From IMG/VR virus record IMGVR_UViG_3300008117_000062, positions 1-61,907 of that record: DNA of 61,907 bases; one strand, written 5' to 3'. Made by a program: the position numbers and the translations under genes. The DNA is from a virus. The notes below the pieces were generated by a model, which was given only the letters and a program-made list of their open reading frames with translations, was not told the origin of the DNA and ran no database searches. Within the stretch, counting starts at the first letter, position 1; every line of letters starts with the position of its first letter. Shown here in pieces: positions 32,142-41,426 of the stretch.

Positions 32142-34022
32142 ATGGGAACAAGTGCATTTGATCCAGTTATATTAGCAGATGTCCGCTCGGTGCGGCACAA
32201 GATAGACATTTCTGGTGCCTGTGGTGGCGTTCTAACTGTTGGTGATGTTGTCAGATATGATCCAACAAACGACTACTACATCCCTGCAAGGGCAAACAAC
32301 ACGACAAATGCAAACTTTGTTGGAGTTGTCGAGAGCATAAGCGGAACAGAAATAGTTCTTGTCTACTCAGGTGAAATCAATCTACCAAGCGCATTGTTCT
32401 CTGCAATAGGTGCTGGATATACAGCAGCACAAGTATTCTATCTTTCAGACACAAATGCTGGAAAGATGTCAATCACTCCACCATCAACTCCTGGTAGCGT
32501 TATCAAGCCAGTGATGATGGTAAATAGCGATTTGATGGGGACAGACTTTGACGGAATCATCATCAATACGGCTGGAGATGTCATCCAAGGTGATTCAAGT
32601 GTAGATATCAGCGAGATACAACCAGTTGGATCTGTTTTGGCTTTTGCTGGACAGACAGCAGATATTCCAGCGGGTTGGGAACTTTGTGATGGTGGACTTC
32701 TCTCTATCGCCACATATCCAGATCTATATGCTGCACTTGATGACGGCAAAATCTATGGATTCAGCCAAGTCGCATCATTTTCTAAACTGGCGGGTGCTGG
32801 TCTTGTCAATATTTCAAGTTCGGAACTCATAGGAAAAAAGTTCTCGTATTCTCCGACGATTGGTGGAGCAGCAACCATTGAAGCAACCTTTCTAAGTGGC
32901 ACCATATCATCTAGCAGCGGTCTTGGAATAATAACAAATGCAGAGATACTAGTATCACCCACCTATGTGAGCGGAACTCAGATAGGACAGTACCATGGAA
33001 TAACTCTTGGTGCTGGTGGATTCATCAGGATAACACTAAACGATGGAACCGTCGAAGAATTTTTGATAACATCGGTTGCATCACCAGCAAAATTCAAGAA
33101 ACCAGATCTGAGATCGCGGTTTATCGTCGGTGAATCTAGAGGAATAACTGGTGCTGAAGACAGTGCATTTGGCACCTATTTCATAGGAAGAAATGGTGGA
33201 GAAGAGTATCACACTCTTCTTTCTAGTGAAATGCCAATCCACACGCACTTGCATGGATTGACTGGATCACTTTCTGGAACTGTTGCTGCATCACACAATC
33301 TAGCAACAAGCACAGACGGAGCGCACACCCATCTTGGAAGGCCATTCAGTACTGGTAGAAATGGTGACGATAATTCAAATGCTAAAGGAATAATCGCAAA
33401 TCTTGCTCCAGGCACTCCAAATCCTTCAAATACTGTCCCACAGCAAAACATAACCACTGTTTCTGGAGCGCACAGTCACACAATAACTGGATCTATTAAT
33501 GTATCTGCCGCAGGTTTGACTCCAATAATATCGGGTCAAATCAACAATGCTGGTGGGGGACTTGAACACAACAATGTTCCACAGCATGTCGTGATGTATT
33601 GGATCATTAAGACTCGCAAGGATTCTGTGGCGAAACTATATCGACTTGGTCCAAATGGTGGCGGGGCAATCATTGCCAAGAACACGGCAAAGAGATGGGC
33701 AAGAGCATCATCTGGTGCTGGCTGCACAGTGGATATTTCTTATGGAAGCGGAACATGGACAGTAGCAAGACTCGGAACTGGCGACTATCGGTTTACGCAT
33801 GATATGATCACGGAATTGGGAACAGCCGATCAGGACAAATACATAGTCGAGGCAACTGTTGTAAAGAATGGATCTGGTGCTACACAGATGTTCATTGCCA
33901 ATCCATACACACTAGAAGGGCTTACTTTTGGTGTTAAGGTCTACGATATAATGGGTTCTACATTCAGTGATAACTTTCAGTATCTAAATCTTACTATTTA
34001 CGGCGGCGGAACCGCACTTTGA
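32142..34022 (+). CDS. Short tail fibre-like protein with a collar domain (gp12-like), 626 aa
   Basis: Residues 35-145 hold a third copy of the beta module found in the previous protein. A phage tail collar domain begins at about residue 158 (QPVGSVLAFAGQTADIPAGW, ELCDGG). FKKPDLRSRFIVGESRG leads to a His-rich region (EMPIHTHLHG, DGAHTHLG, SGAHSHTITGS) like the metal-binding receptor domain of T4 gp12. The end is NNVPQHVVMYWIIKTRKD plus a 130-residue C-terminal extension. It is a likely receptor-binding fibre. Confidence 0.82.
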   Translation: MGTSAFDPVILADVRSVRHKIDISGACGGVLTVGDVVRYDPTNDYYIPARANNTTNANFVGVVESISGTEIVLVYSGEINLPSALFSAIGAGYTAAQVFYLSDTNAGKMSITPPSTPGSVIKPVMMVNSDLMGTDFDGIIINTAGDVIQGDSSVDISEIQPVGSVLAFAGQTADIPAGWELCDGGLLSIATYPDLYAALDDGKIYGFSQVASFSKLAGAGLVNISSSELIGKKFSYSPTIGGAATIEATFLSGTISSSSGLGIITNAEILVSPTYVSGTQIGQYHGITLGAGGFIRITLNDGTVEEFLITSVASPAKFKKPDLRSRFIVGESRGITGAEDSAFGTYFIGRNGGEEYHTLLSSEMPIHTHLHGLTGSLSGTVAASHNLATSTDGAHTHLGRPFSTGRNGDDNSNAKGIIANLAPGTPNPSNTVPQQNITTVSGAHSHTITGSINVSAAGLTPIISGQINNAGGGLEHNNVPQHVVMYWIIKTRKDSVAKLYRLGPNGGGAIIAKNTAKRWARASSGAGCTVDISYGSGTWTVARLGTGDYRFTHDMITELGTADQDKYIVEATVVKNGSGATQMFIANPYTLEGLTFGVKVYDIMGSTFSDNFQYLNLTIYGGGTAL

Positions 34023-34032
34023 GGTCAACTAA

Positions 34033-35859
34033 ATGAGCGAATTTTCAGCACATAGAGTAAATCTTCCCGAAGGAGAGAAGGTAGTCATTGCGACAAATCT
34101 CAATGTCTATGTTTCTCCATATGGCGATGATGTATTGAATACGGGTGTTGATCAAGATTCTCCATTTAGAACTCCCCATAGAGCAATACAGTATCTCTCA
34201 GACAAGATCATTTCAGAGTCTGGATTTGTAACCATAAACTTTGCCAGTGGAATCTATGACATAGAAGACACAATTCTGTTCGACCACCCTCAAGGCGAGA
34301 GAGTCGCGATGATTGGTGCTGATCCAGAGATTCTTGTATTGCAATATGTTCAATACTATCGATCATATGGACTAACAGCAGCGGGTTATTCAGGATACTA
34401 CAGCGGAGTCACACACGAAATTCAGATGTCTTGTGTGCGACCAAACGACAGCACTGGATTCACAGTACTAGATGATTCTGCTGGAACTGGTGTTTCAGAA
34501 AGAATCTCTGGATATGGTGTGATCATAGAGGACTATGGATTGGTCTTTGATACAGATTACAATCCAATCTACTATTACGGTGCTTATCCAAAGAATCCAC
34601 GAAATAACATATCCCGACAATCATCAATATTAGGTTGTCATAAGTTAACTGGTGTTACGAATGGTATATTGACTGTTCAGTCTTCTATCCGAGATGATTG
34701 GTTTGCTGTTCCTATCCCACCAGGCAATACCGCATGGGCAAGAATGTATGGCAATGCCTACTATGGTGCCCAGTTTGGTGGAACAACCGCTGACTCAAGC
34801 GAGGCAACATCAAATGCATGGCTTCTTACTGCATCTCAAAACGGTAGAGGACACTACATCAGTAGTGTTCCCGTTGGATACTACGGAACTACAGCAAGCA
34901 GTGGAATACCCATTGGGGCAACTAGCAACTTCGCTGGACTTACATTTCCGATAGGAGCATTGAGTGCTTCTGGTCCAAACAATCAGGGACACACTGCTTC
35001 GTTTCAGTATACAAATATTTTGGGTGGTCTGAGCGGAAGCAACTATAGTTGGACTGGTCCCGCTGGCTCCATGATGAATGACTTCATTCGCTTTGGTCCA
35101 AACTATCACGAACACAGAGTTAATATTGCTGGTACTGGTGGCATTGGACTTTCTGCCAACTGGAAATCGATTAATACAAACATAGTCACTGTAAAGTTGT
35201 TGCCGACTGTTTTCCGAAAACAAGGCACAATACTTTCCATTCGCTCTGGTGGACTCAGGAAAGTACAAAACATTTTCTTTGATGGCATGGCAATGCCCAT
35301 GTACTACTCATTGCTTGGTGGTTCAAGTAGAATAACAAGTGGCTATAGCAATAAGACTGCAATACATGCAGTTGGATCCAAGTTAGGAGAGCCTGTAGAC
35401 AACGAGCCTTCTGATCTTGGAGCGGGACTGTTATACAACATCGGTATAAAAGATTTCCATGTTGGTGTTTATTGTGATAGAAGCACTGCGGGTAATCTTG
35501 GCCGCGTAACCGTCAGCAATTGCTCATATGGAGTGTTGGCTAACAATGGTTCTGCGGTAAAGACCTACGGAAGCATTTGCACTGGCTCTGTATATGGATT
35601 CTGTGCATTCAACTCATCAGCACTTGAAACAAATAGATGTTTCTCAGCATTCAGCGGTCAATCGACTATTGAAATACGAATGAAAGATGCTGTCGGTTCG
35701 ACACTCGATTTTTCTGAAAATTCATTTATTCCTGGTCAAACATATGAAACTAGAGACGGAAAAGTCAAAGGTACTGTGTTTGCATGGGATGCTGTAGATA
35801 AGTTACTTACTGTTGCCGTGAGAACAGGTGTCCTTGAAGGAAAGAGAAGAATACTCTGA
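34033..35859 (+). CDS. Beta-helix tailspike-like protein, 608 aa
   Basis: The N-terminal segment VYVSPYGDDVLNTGVDQDSPF, then RTPHRAIQYLSDKI and VTINFASGIYDIEDTI, is the entry to a right-handed parallel beta-helix of the pectate-lyase type. The C-terminal half has helix-like turns (NCSYGVLANNGSAVKTYGS, then YGFCAFNSSALETNRCF). Such proteins bind or cleave surface polysaccharide. No catalytic residues can be assigned. GAGGT precedes the start. Confidence 0.7.
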   Translation: MSEFSAHRVNLPEGEKVVIATNLNVYVSPYGDDVLNTGVDQDSPFRTPHRAIQYLSDKIISESGFVTINFASGIYDIEDTILFDHPQGERVAMIGADPEILVLQYVQYYRSYGLTAAGYSGYYSGVTHEIQMSCVRPNDSTGFTVLDDSAGTGVSERISGYGVIIEDYGLVFDTDYNPIYYYGAYPKNPRNNISRQSSILGCHKLTGVTNGILTVQSSIRDDWFAVPIPPGNTAWARMYGNAYYGAQFGGTTADSSEATSNAWLLTASQNGRGHYISSVPVGYYGTTASSGIPIGATSNFAGLTFPIGALSASGPNNQGHTASFQYTNILGGLSGSNYSWTGPAGSMMNDFIRFGPNYHEHRVNIAGTGGIGLSANWKSINTNIVTVKLLPTVFRKQGTILSIRSGGLRKVQNIFFDGMAMPMYYSLLGGSSRITSGYSNKTAIHAVGSKLGEPVDNEPSDLGAGLLYNIGIKDFHVGVYCDRSTAGNLGRVTVSNCSYGVLANNGSAVKTYGSICTGSVYGFCAFNSSALETNRCFSAFSGQSTIEIRMKDAVGSTLDFSENSFIPGQTYETRDGKVKGTVFAWDAVDKLLTVAVRTGVLEGKRRIL

Positions 35860-35868
35860 GGTAAACAC

Positions 35869-36888
35869 ATGCCAGGACGAGAAATATTTCAGGGTAGCGG
35901 CGGGGGTTCTAGTAGCGGAGGAGGATCAGATGATCCTGGTCAAAGCACTGGTGATCCAGGTTCAGAAGGAAACTTCGGCGGAAACAACGATGGAGTTGTT
36001 TCGTCTGGTGTTGCGCCAACCACATACGACTACGATATAGTTTCAGAAGCAAGCGGAATAGGCTCGTCTTACATCTGTTCGGATAGTTCATCCATGCAGA
36101 ATACGGCAAGCGTTGCTGTATATTCAAGACTTTGTGCTTTTACATGCCAGAAGACATCGAGTTCTGATCTCAATTCATGCGTCTCGTATGTTGGAAACTT
36201 TGGATTCTGTTCTTACAGAACATCATCAATGCAACTACAGAGTTGTATATCATCCATACACAAATACAACTACACCGCATCTTCATCTTCTAGCATCAAC
36301 ACACAATATTGCTGCTCGGTGTTCCCAGTTGACTATGGAATCTATATTACTGGTACCTCAACCTATCAGGGCGTGGAGTTTGAATCCATGACTGTGTTCT
36401 GGGCATCTGGAGATCCAGCATTCTCAACAACACCAGTACACTTTGGAAGTTGGGGCAATTCTAATATGAACAATAGTTCAACTTCATTGTCCTCAAGAAC
36501 AGCACCAAGTCCATCTGGTTTGTCTGGTGGATTGATTTCCCTAAACTCTCTTAGATTCATGTGGTCTGAAAAAAGCACATCAATACCATCCACAGCAGCC
36601 AATGCAACTACAATTGGAAATGCAAATGTACTGGCAAGTTATAGATATGTACCACTTCAACACTCGGTTGATTATGGAAATATTGTTAGTGGTGATTCTG
36701 TTTCTAATTCAACCAATTTTTCCAACGATTTGCCAGCACTATTTGCTGTGATTGCATATCGGGACAACTATGTTTCCGTTAAACCTCCCACAATCTTCTC
36801 AAGACCAGAAGACAATACAGGTGCATATACAACCGCAGGACTCACGGGCGGATACAGCCTATCGGCACTATTGGTAAGCGGAGCATAA
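35869..36888 (+). CDS. Ser/Cys-rich virion-surface protein, 339 aa
   Basis: A Gly/Ser/Asp-rich N-terminal 45 residues (GSGGGSSSGGGSDDPG) leads to a Ser-rich region with at least eight Cys (about 68-150), spaced as CSDSSS, LCAFTC, NSCVSY, GFCSY, QSCISS and QYCCS. The remainder is beta-type and Ser/Thr-rich. No family is recognised. Position inside the adhesin cassette suggests a fibre or decoration component. Confidence 0.55.
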   Translation: MPGREIFQGSGGGSSSGGGSDDPGQSTGDPGSEGNFGGNNDGVVSSGVAPTTYDYDIVSEASGIGSSYICSDSSSMQNTASVAVYSRLCAFTCQKTSSSDLNSCVSYVGNFGFCSYRTSSMQLQSCISSIHKYNYTASSSSSINTQYCCSVFPVDYGIYITGTSTYQGVEFESMTVFWASGDPAFSTTPVHFGSWGNSNMNNSSTSLSSRTAPSPSGLSGGLISLNSLRFMWSEKSTSIPSTAANATTIGNANVLASYRYVPLQHSVDYGNIVSGDSVSNSTNFSNDLPALFAVIAYRDNYVSVKPPTIFSRPEDNTGAYTTAGLTGGYSLSALLVSGA

Positions 36889-36901
36889 AAAGGAAGAGTA
36901 A

Positions 36902-38842
36902 ATGCCATATAGACTAGTAACATTTGATTCGCTAGGTAAAATGATTGCGGTGAACCCAAAGTCCTTTCAGGACAATGAGGTTCCGACTTTTACTTATGTT
37001 GCCAACAACCCAGCCGTTTATTCTTTCATTTCTGAAGATTTGTTGCCAAAGGGAGAATACCTTGCCAATCTTGAATTGGGTGTGAATGCCTTCAGTGATT
37101 TTGAGTTGAATGGCTCATATATCAGGCCGCTCAACAGGGGCAGTGATCAAAACGCATTGTATGATCCTCGTTCAGAAATAATACTGAAGACTGACAATCC
37201 ATCTCCATATGTCAGTTTTGCCACCGCAGTTAAGCAAGACATCACCAAGACACAGGTGACATACAATCAACTTGACGAAACAACCAAGCCCGTGCATTCG
37301 TCAATACAAAAGAAGTTTGGTCCAACATCAGGTAAGTTTACACGAAGTCTTTCTGGACTTACAGGTGGCAGCATTTATGTGACCAACATCGTCAAGCGTT
37401 CCGATCTGATAAACACTGCTCCGCACAACAGGATAGGAAAAGGAAACACGGGAACCGCATACTCAAGTTATGGGTTTGAAATGTTCTTCTATCCAACATC
37501 CCTATCAAACAATTTTACATTGATGCAGAAAGGGCTTACTGGTGCATCTGCAAGTTGGAAACTGGGATATGACAGCGGTGCTGGATTCCTACAGTTTGCA
37601 TGGATGGGAAAAAGCACAACTGGTGGATATAATCTATCACAGAATATCGTAAATACTGCTGGTATAAGCCTGAACAACTGGAACCATGTTGCAGTTTCCT
37701 TGATTAGAGAAGGAACAACTGGTATAACTTATACTATAAAGGGATATTTCAACTCAACTCAGAGGTTCAGCACGACAGGAACCGCAAGCACAATACCAGA
37801 AGACACGGATACTGGCGGAATTTACATCGGAAATAATCATCTAGGTTCAGACTCATATACGGGATACATCGACTCGTTAAGAGTATTTGACACCGATGTT
37901 ACTGGTGGACTACTAACTGCATATGGATTCTATGGAAATACTCTAGGTGTTCCGACTCTTACTGGATTCACCACAAGTTCAGAAATATGTTTTGTGATGA
38001 ACTTCAATGGTCTTGAAGATGTTGATTCGTTCTATGCAGAGAGTCAGGACAGAATGATCGGGGTGGTCACTAGAATATCTGATCTAGTGCTTGGGCCTTC
38101 TGGTGCGCCAGTCACAGCAACAGTTGCTGATGTCGGCATTCGCGACATCTACAGGTATCAATATGGAATAAGCGGTGCTACTGGATATACAGATGACACT
38201 GGTTTCTCTATGGGATATGGTCCTCTTGTTTTCCCTTATGCAACAACACCAGGATCAACTGTACATGGTTATGATTATGTGTTTGATATTTACTCAGTTA
38301 CTGATCTCGGTGTTACTCTAGAAACATTCAGATCCAACTACCGCTACAATGCCATGTATGAAGCAATGATCGAATCATTCTACTTCATTGAAGGAGCATC
38401 TGGAAACAAAGGATCCTCTGGTAATGTGTCCAAGTCATCACTAGGAACCAATCCATTTGGACGCTTGTTTGGTTCATGCGGTGGAAACTACTATGGAATA
38501 TCGTTCAATCATAGTGCATTGTTCTTGAATCCTCTCGACACCGAAACTTTGTCTTTCATTTTGAGGAATGGTGAACTTGCTGGACTTGGTATATGCCGTT
38601 CATCATATTCTTTTACTGATGGTCTTAACTTCAATAGAACATTGAATGCACAACAGATATACAATCTTAGACTTGATCTGTTGGATTACTTCAACAAACT
38701 TGTTCAGAGTAAACTTGATTCTGTTTCTTCTATAAATTCAGCAACAACCAAGAAGAGTGTTTCTACAGGCAAGGGAGCCAAGGCAACAGGCAGTCCATAT
38801 GAATCGCTTGGAAATGAGGATGCCATTCTTTCGGAAATATAA
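36902..38842 (+). CDS. LamG/concanavalin-like adhesin protein, 646 aa
   Basis: A LamG-type jelly-roll domain is visible at about residues 186-334: YGFEMFFYPTSLSNNFTLM, a Trp/Tyr-rich core, LNNWNHVAVSLIREGTTG, and GYIDSLRVFDTDVTGG. Such domains bind glycans. The N-terminal 150 residues and C-terminal 300 are unassigned beta-rich sequence. AGGAAGAG precedes the start. It ends the adhesin cassette, just before the neck genes. Confidence 0.72.
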   Translation: MPYRLVTFDSLGKMIAVNPKSFQDNEVPTFTYVANNPAVYSFISEDLLPKGEYLANLELGVNAFSDFELNGSYIRPLNRGSDQNALYDPRSEIILKTDNPSPYVSFATAVKQDITKTQVTYNQLDETTKPVHSSIQKKFGPTSGKFTRSLSGLTGGSIYVTNIVKRSDLINTAPHNRIGKGNTGTAYSSYGFEMFFYPTSLSNNFTLMQKGLTGASASWKLGYDSGAGFLQFAWMGKSTTGGYNLSQNIVNTAGISLNNWNHVAVSLIREGTTGITYTIKGYFNSTQRFSTTGTASTIPEDTDTGGIYIGNNHLGSDSYTGYIDSLRVFDTDVTGGLLTAYGFYGNTLGVPTLTGFTTSSEICFVMNFNGLEDVDSFYAESQDRMIGVVTRISDLVLGPSGAPVTATVADVGIRDIYRYQYGISGATGYTDDTGFSMGYGPLVFPYATTPGSTVHGYDYVFDIYSVTDLGVTLETFRSNYRYNAMYEAMIESFYFIEGASGNKGSSGNVSKSSLGTNPFGRLFGSCGGNYYGISFNHSALFLNPLDTETLSFILRNGELAGLGICRSSYSFTDGLNFNRTLNAQQIYNLRLDLLDYFNKLVQSKLDSVSSINSATTKKSVSTGKGAKATGSPYESLGNEDAILSEI

Positions 38843-38851
38843 GTTTAAACT

Positions 38852-39136
38852 ATGACTACATTTAGACGATGTGAAAATACAGCAACTATAGACGGTGAAG
38901 TTTTCTTGATTCAAGACATACGATCCGTGGTACCAGAGTATGTCCCCGACAGTCTGATTCATTATTATGATGGCAGAAGACATTTCAAATCCGATGGACG
39001 AAATCAGTGGGCAGTTGAATCACTAGATCAAACCATGAAAAAGATAGTATCCAATGTTGTTGGAATTAGAATGGCTAAGGCACAAAGAGAAATAGACGAA
39101 AGACACCTTGAGAATCTTCGTAACAAAGGGAGATAG
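38852..39136 (+). CDS. Hypothetical protein before the neck genes, 94 aa
   Basis: The protein has a compact N-terminal part (CENTATIDGEVFLIQDIRSV, VPEYVPDSLIHYYDGRRHF) and a basic helical C-terminus. No family is recognised and no Shine-Dalgarno sequence is evident. It sits between the LamG-type gene and gp13, with three bases to gp13, so co-expression with the neck genes is likely. Confidence 0.6.
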   Translation: MTTFRRCENTATIDGEVFLIQDIRSVVPEYVPDSLIHYYDGRRHFKSDGRNQWAVESLDQTMKKIVSNVVGIRMAKAQREIDERHLENLRNKGR

Positions 39137-39138
39137 AC

Positions 39139-39909
39139 ATGGCAGTAACCACAAGAGAAGAACTCAAGGACTATGCTCTAAGAAGGCTCGGATTTCCCGT
39201 TATTGAGATCAATGTCGATGATGCTCAAGTAGAGGATCGTATAGACGATGCATTGCAGTTTTTCTCTGAGTACCATTTTGATGGTGTCGAAGAGGCATAT
39301 CTCCCATATGTCATAACACAAACAGATATTGATAACAAGTACATCAACACCAACAATATCTCGGCTGGTTCATCTGGTGGAAACATCATAAGCATCACTA
39401 AAGTATTCATCGTAGATCAAGCCGTACAAAGCGGCATGTTCAGTGTTCAGTATCAACTGATGTTGAATGACTATTTCAACGGCTTTCTAACGGGTACATC
39501 CAATCTATCTTATTACGATACAACCAAGCAATATCTTTCTCTTTTACAGCAGTTCCTAAGTCCAGAGAAGAGTGTTGGATTCAGCCGTGTTACCAACAAG
39601 TTGAAGATCAATACAGATTGGTCAGAGACTTTTGGAGTTGGTGATAAGTTGATGGTGCAAGCCTATGTGGCATTGAATCCAGAGACTTATCCAGAGATAT
39701 ACAACGACATACTCCTCAAGAAGTATGTCACGGCACTCATCAAGAGACAATGGGCTTCCAACCTAAGCAAATTCTCCAACATCGCTCTACCAGGCGGAAT
39801 GCAGTTTGATTCTCGTAGCATGTACAATGATTCCATGACAGAGTTGACTCAGATTGAAGACACGGTCCAAAGCAAGTACGAACTTCCAACAGATTTCATG
39901 GTGGGATAA
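39139..39909 (+). CDS. 13: Neck protein gp13
   Basis: The N-terminus (TREELKDYALRRLGFPVIEI, NVDDAQVEDRIDDALQFF, then EYHFDGVEEAYLPYVIT) is the gp13 signature. gp13 forms the head-neck collar that seals the portal after packaging. At 256 residues it is somewhat shorter than T4 gp13 (about 309). GGGAG lies before the start and gp14 begins at the next base after its stop. Confidence 0.92.
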   Translation: MAVTTREELKDYALRRLGFPVIEINVDDAQVEDRIDDALQFFSEYHFDGVEEAYLPYVITQTDIDNKYINTNNISAGSSGGNIISITKVFIVDQAVQSGMFSVQYQLMLNDYFNGFLTGTSNLSYYDTTKQYLSLLQQFLSPEKSVGFSRVTNKLKINTDWSETFGVGDKLMVQAYVALNPETYPEIYNDILLKKYVTALIKRQWASNLSKFSNIALPGGMQFDSRSMYNDSMTELTQIEDTVQSKYELPTDFMVG

Positions 39910-40764
39910 ATGGCTCGCAACAACTACTTTAAGGTATCATCACGCGAGTCAGATTTGTTCGAACAACTTGTGGTCGAGCAGATAAAGATCTATGGCTTCG
40001 ATGTCCATTATATCTTTCGCAAGTTTCAGAATCTAGACAATCTGTTTGGTGAAGATACCATATCAAAGTTTGATCGTAGTTTTCAGATAGAGATGTTTGT
40101 TTCAAACTACGAGTTCTTTGAAACGCAGAATAAGATCATGGATAAATTCGGAATCAATCTTCAGGATTCCGTGACTCTAATGGTTTCCAAAAAGAGATTT
40201 AGCGAAGAAGCCGCCAAGTATGGCACCGATACCAAGCCACAGGAAGGCGATCTAATCTACTTTCCTGAGTATGGCGGAATCTATGAAGTTAAGTATGTTG
40301 GATCAAGAAATTCATTCTTTGCCTACGAGATTTCCTGCGAACTCTTCCGCTACTCTGGTGAGCAGATTGATACTGAGATCAAGGAAGTTGATGACATTGA
40401 ACAGAACATTCTCACAGATGTCAGAGAATTCACAATCAGTGGAGTGTGTGGTGCCTTCTTTGAGGGTGAGAAGATATATCAAGGAATCTGTCTCGGAAGT
40501 TCTTCTTGGTCTGCAACGATATTGAACTTCAACGCTCTCACTAATGCAATTCAAGTTCACACGGAAACAGGAACTCCATCTTCTCTTGTATTCATACGCG
40601 GAGAAAAATCAAACGCATTTGCTTCATATGATTCTCTTGTTACTACTGAAAAGAAGTTTGTGAATGCTAACAATGATGATGGGGATGAACTAGAGAAAGA
40701 AAGAGCAACTCTAGACATCATTGATTTCACCGATAAGGATCCATTCTCAGAGGGCAACTACTGA
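39910..40764 (+). CDS. 14: Neck protein gp14
   Basis: The 284-residue protein (T4 gp14 about 256) has the gp14 order: EQLVVEQIKIYGFDVHYIFR, then FGEDTISKFDRSFQIEMFV, QDSVTLMVSKKRF, and PQEGDLIYFPEYGGIYEVKY. The end DIIDFTDKDPFSEGNY is also family-like. gp14 forms the neck gatekeeper layer with gp13. It overlaps gp15 by one base (TGATG). Confidence 0.92.
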   Translation: MARNNYFKVSSRESDLFEQLVVEQIKIYGFDVHYIFRKFQNLDNLFGEDTISKFDRSFQIEMFVSNYEFFETQNKIMDKFGINLQDSVTLMVSKKRFSEEAAKYGTDTKPQEGDLIYFPEYGGIYEVKYVGSRNSFFAYEISCELFRYSGEQIDTEIKEVDDIEQNILTDVREFTISGVCGAFFEGEKIYQGICLGSSSWSATILNFNALTNAIQVHTETGTPSSLVFIRGEKSNAFASYDSLVTTEKKFVNANNDDGDELEKERATLDIIDFTDKDPFSEGNY

Positions 40765-41426
40765 TGTTTCGATACTTCTACCATGGTAGTATAAGAAAAC
40801 TTGTAGTGGCTTTTGGCTCGCTATTCAACGAGATATACATCTCCCGCAAAGACTCTGCTGGAACTGAACTGAAGAAAATCAAAGTCCCGATATCATATGG
40901 ACCAAAAGAAAAGTTTGTCCGAAAGATTAAGGAACTTGATGAGGCTGATCCAGCCAGAAGCAGTTTTGAAAATATATTGCCACGAATGTCGTTTGAGATA
41001 TCATCGATGGTATACGACACAAATAGAAAATTGAATAGTCTTAACAAGGTTTATTCTGCCAGAGACGAAACAGACGGAACAATCTCATATGCTTATAGCG
41101 AGGTTCCATACAACATTGAGTTTACTCTCAATATAATGAATCGTAACATAGATGATGGATATCAGATCATAGAACAGATACTGCCATACTTCACACCAGA
41201 CTTCACTATCAGCATGAATTTCACAGAACTAGATAGAAGAGTTGATGTGCCAGTTATACTGTCATCAGTCAATACAGTTGAGGATTATGAGGGTGATCTA
41301 AATGATAGAAGACTCATAACGCATTCTTTGATTTTTCAAACCAAGTCATACATCTTCGGACCAATCAGACAGTCTGGACTCATTAGAGAAATCGACCTTA
41401 CATTCAGAGAACTAACGGACGAATAA
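40764..41426 (+). CDS. 15: Tail sheath stabiliser / tail terminator gp15
   Basis: The opening FRYFYHGSIRKLVVAFGSLF, then KIKVPISYGPKEKFVRKI, LPRMSFEISSMVYDTNRKLN and PYFTPDFTISMNF is the gp15 pattern. The hexameric gp15 caps the sheath and joins tail to neck. It has 220 residues against about 272 in T4. It overlaps the next gene by one base, within the neck operon. Confidence 0.92.
   Translation: MFRYFYHGSIRKLVVAFGSLFNEIYISRKDSAGTELKKIKVPISYGPKEKFVRKIKELDEADPARSSFENILPRMSFEISSMVYDTNRKLNSLNKVYSARDETDGTISYAYSEVPYNIEFTLNIMNRNIDDGYQIIEQILPYFTPDFTISMNFTELDRRVDVPVILSSVNTVEDYEGDLNDRRLITHSLIFQTKSYIFGPIRQSGLIREIDLTFRELTDE

Noticed and set aside
34810-35268. A 152-codon minus-strand frame within the beta-helix gene
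   Set aside because: It is antisense to a well-formed tail protein gene on the coding strand and has no ribosome site.
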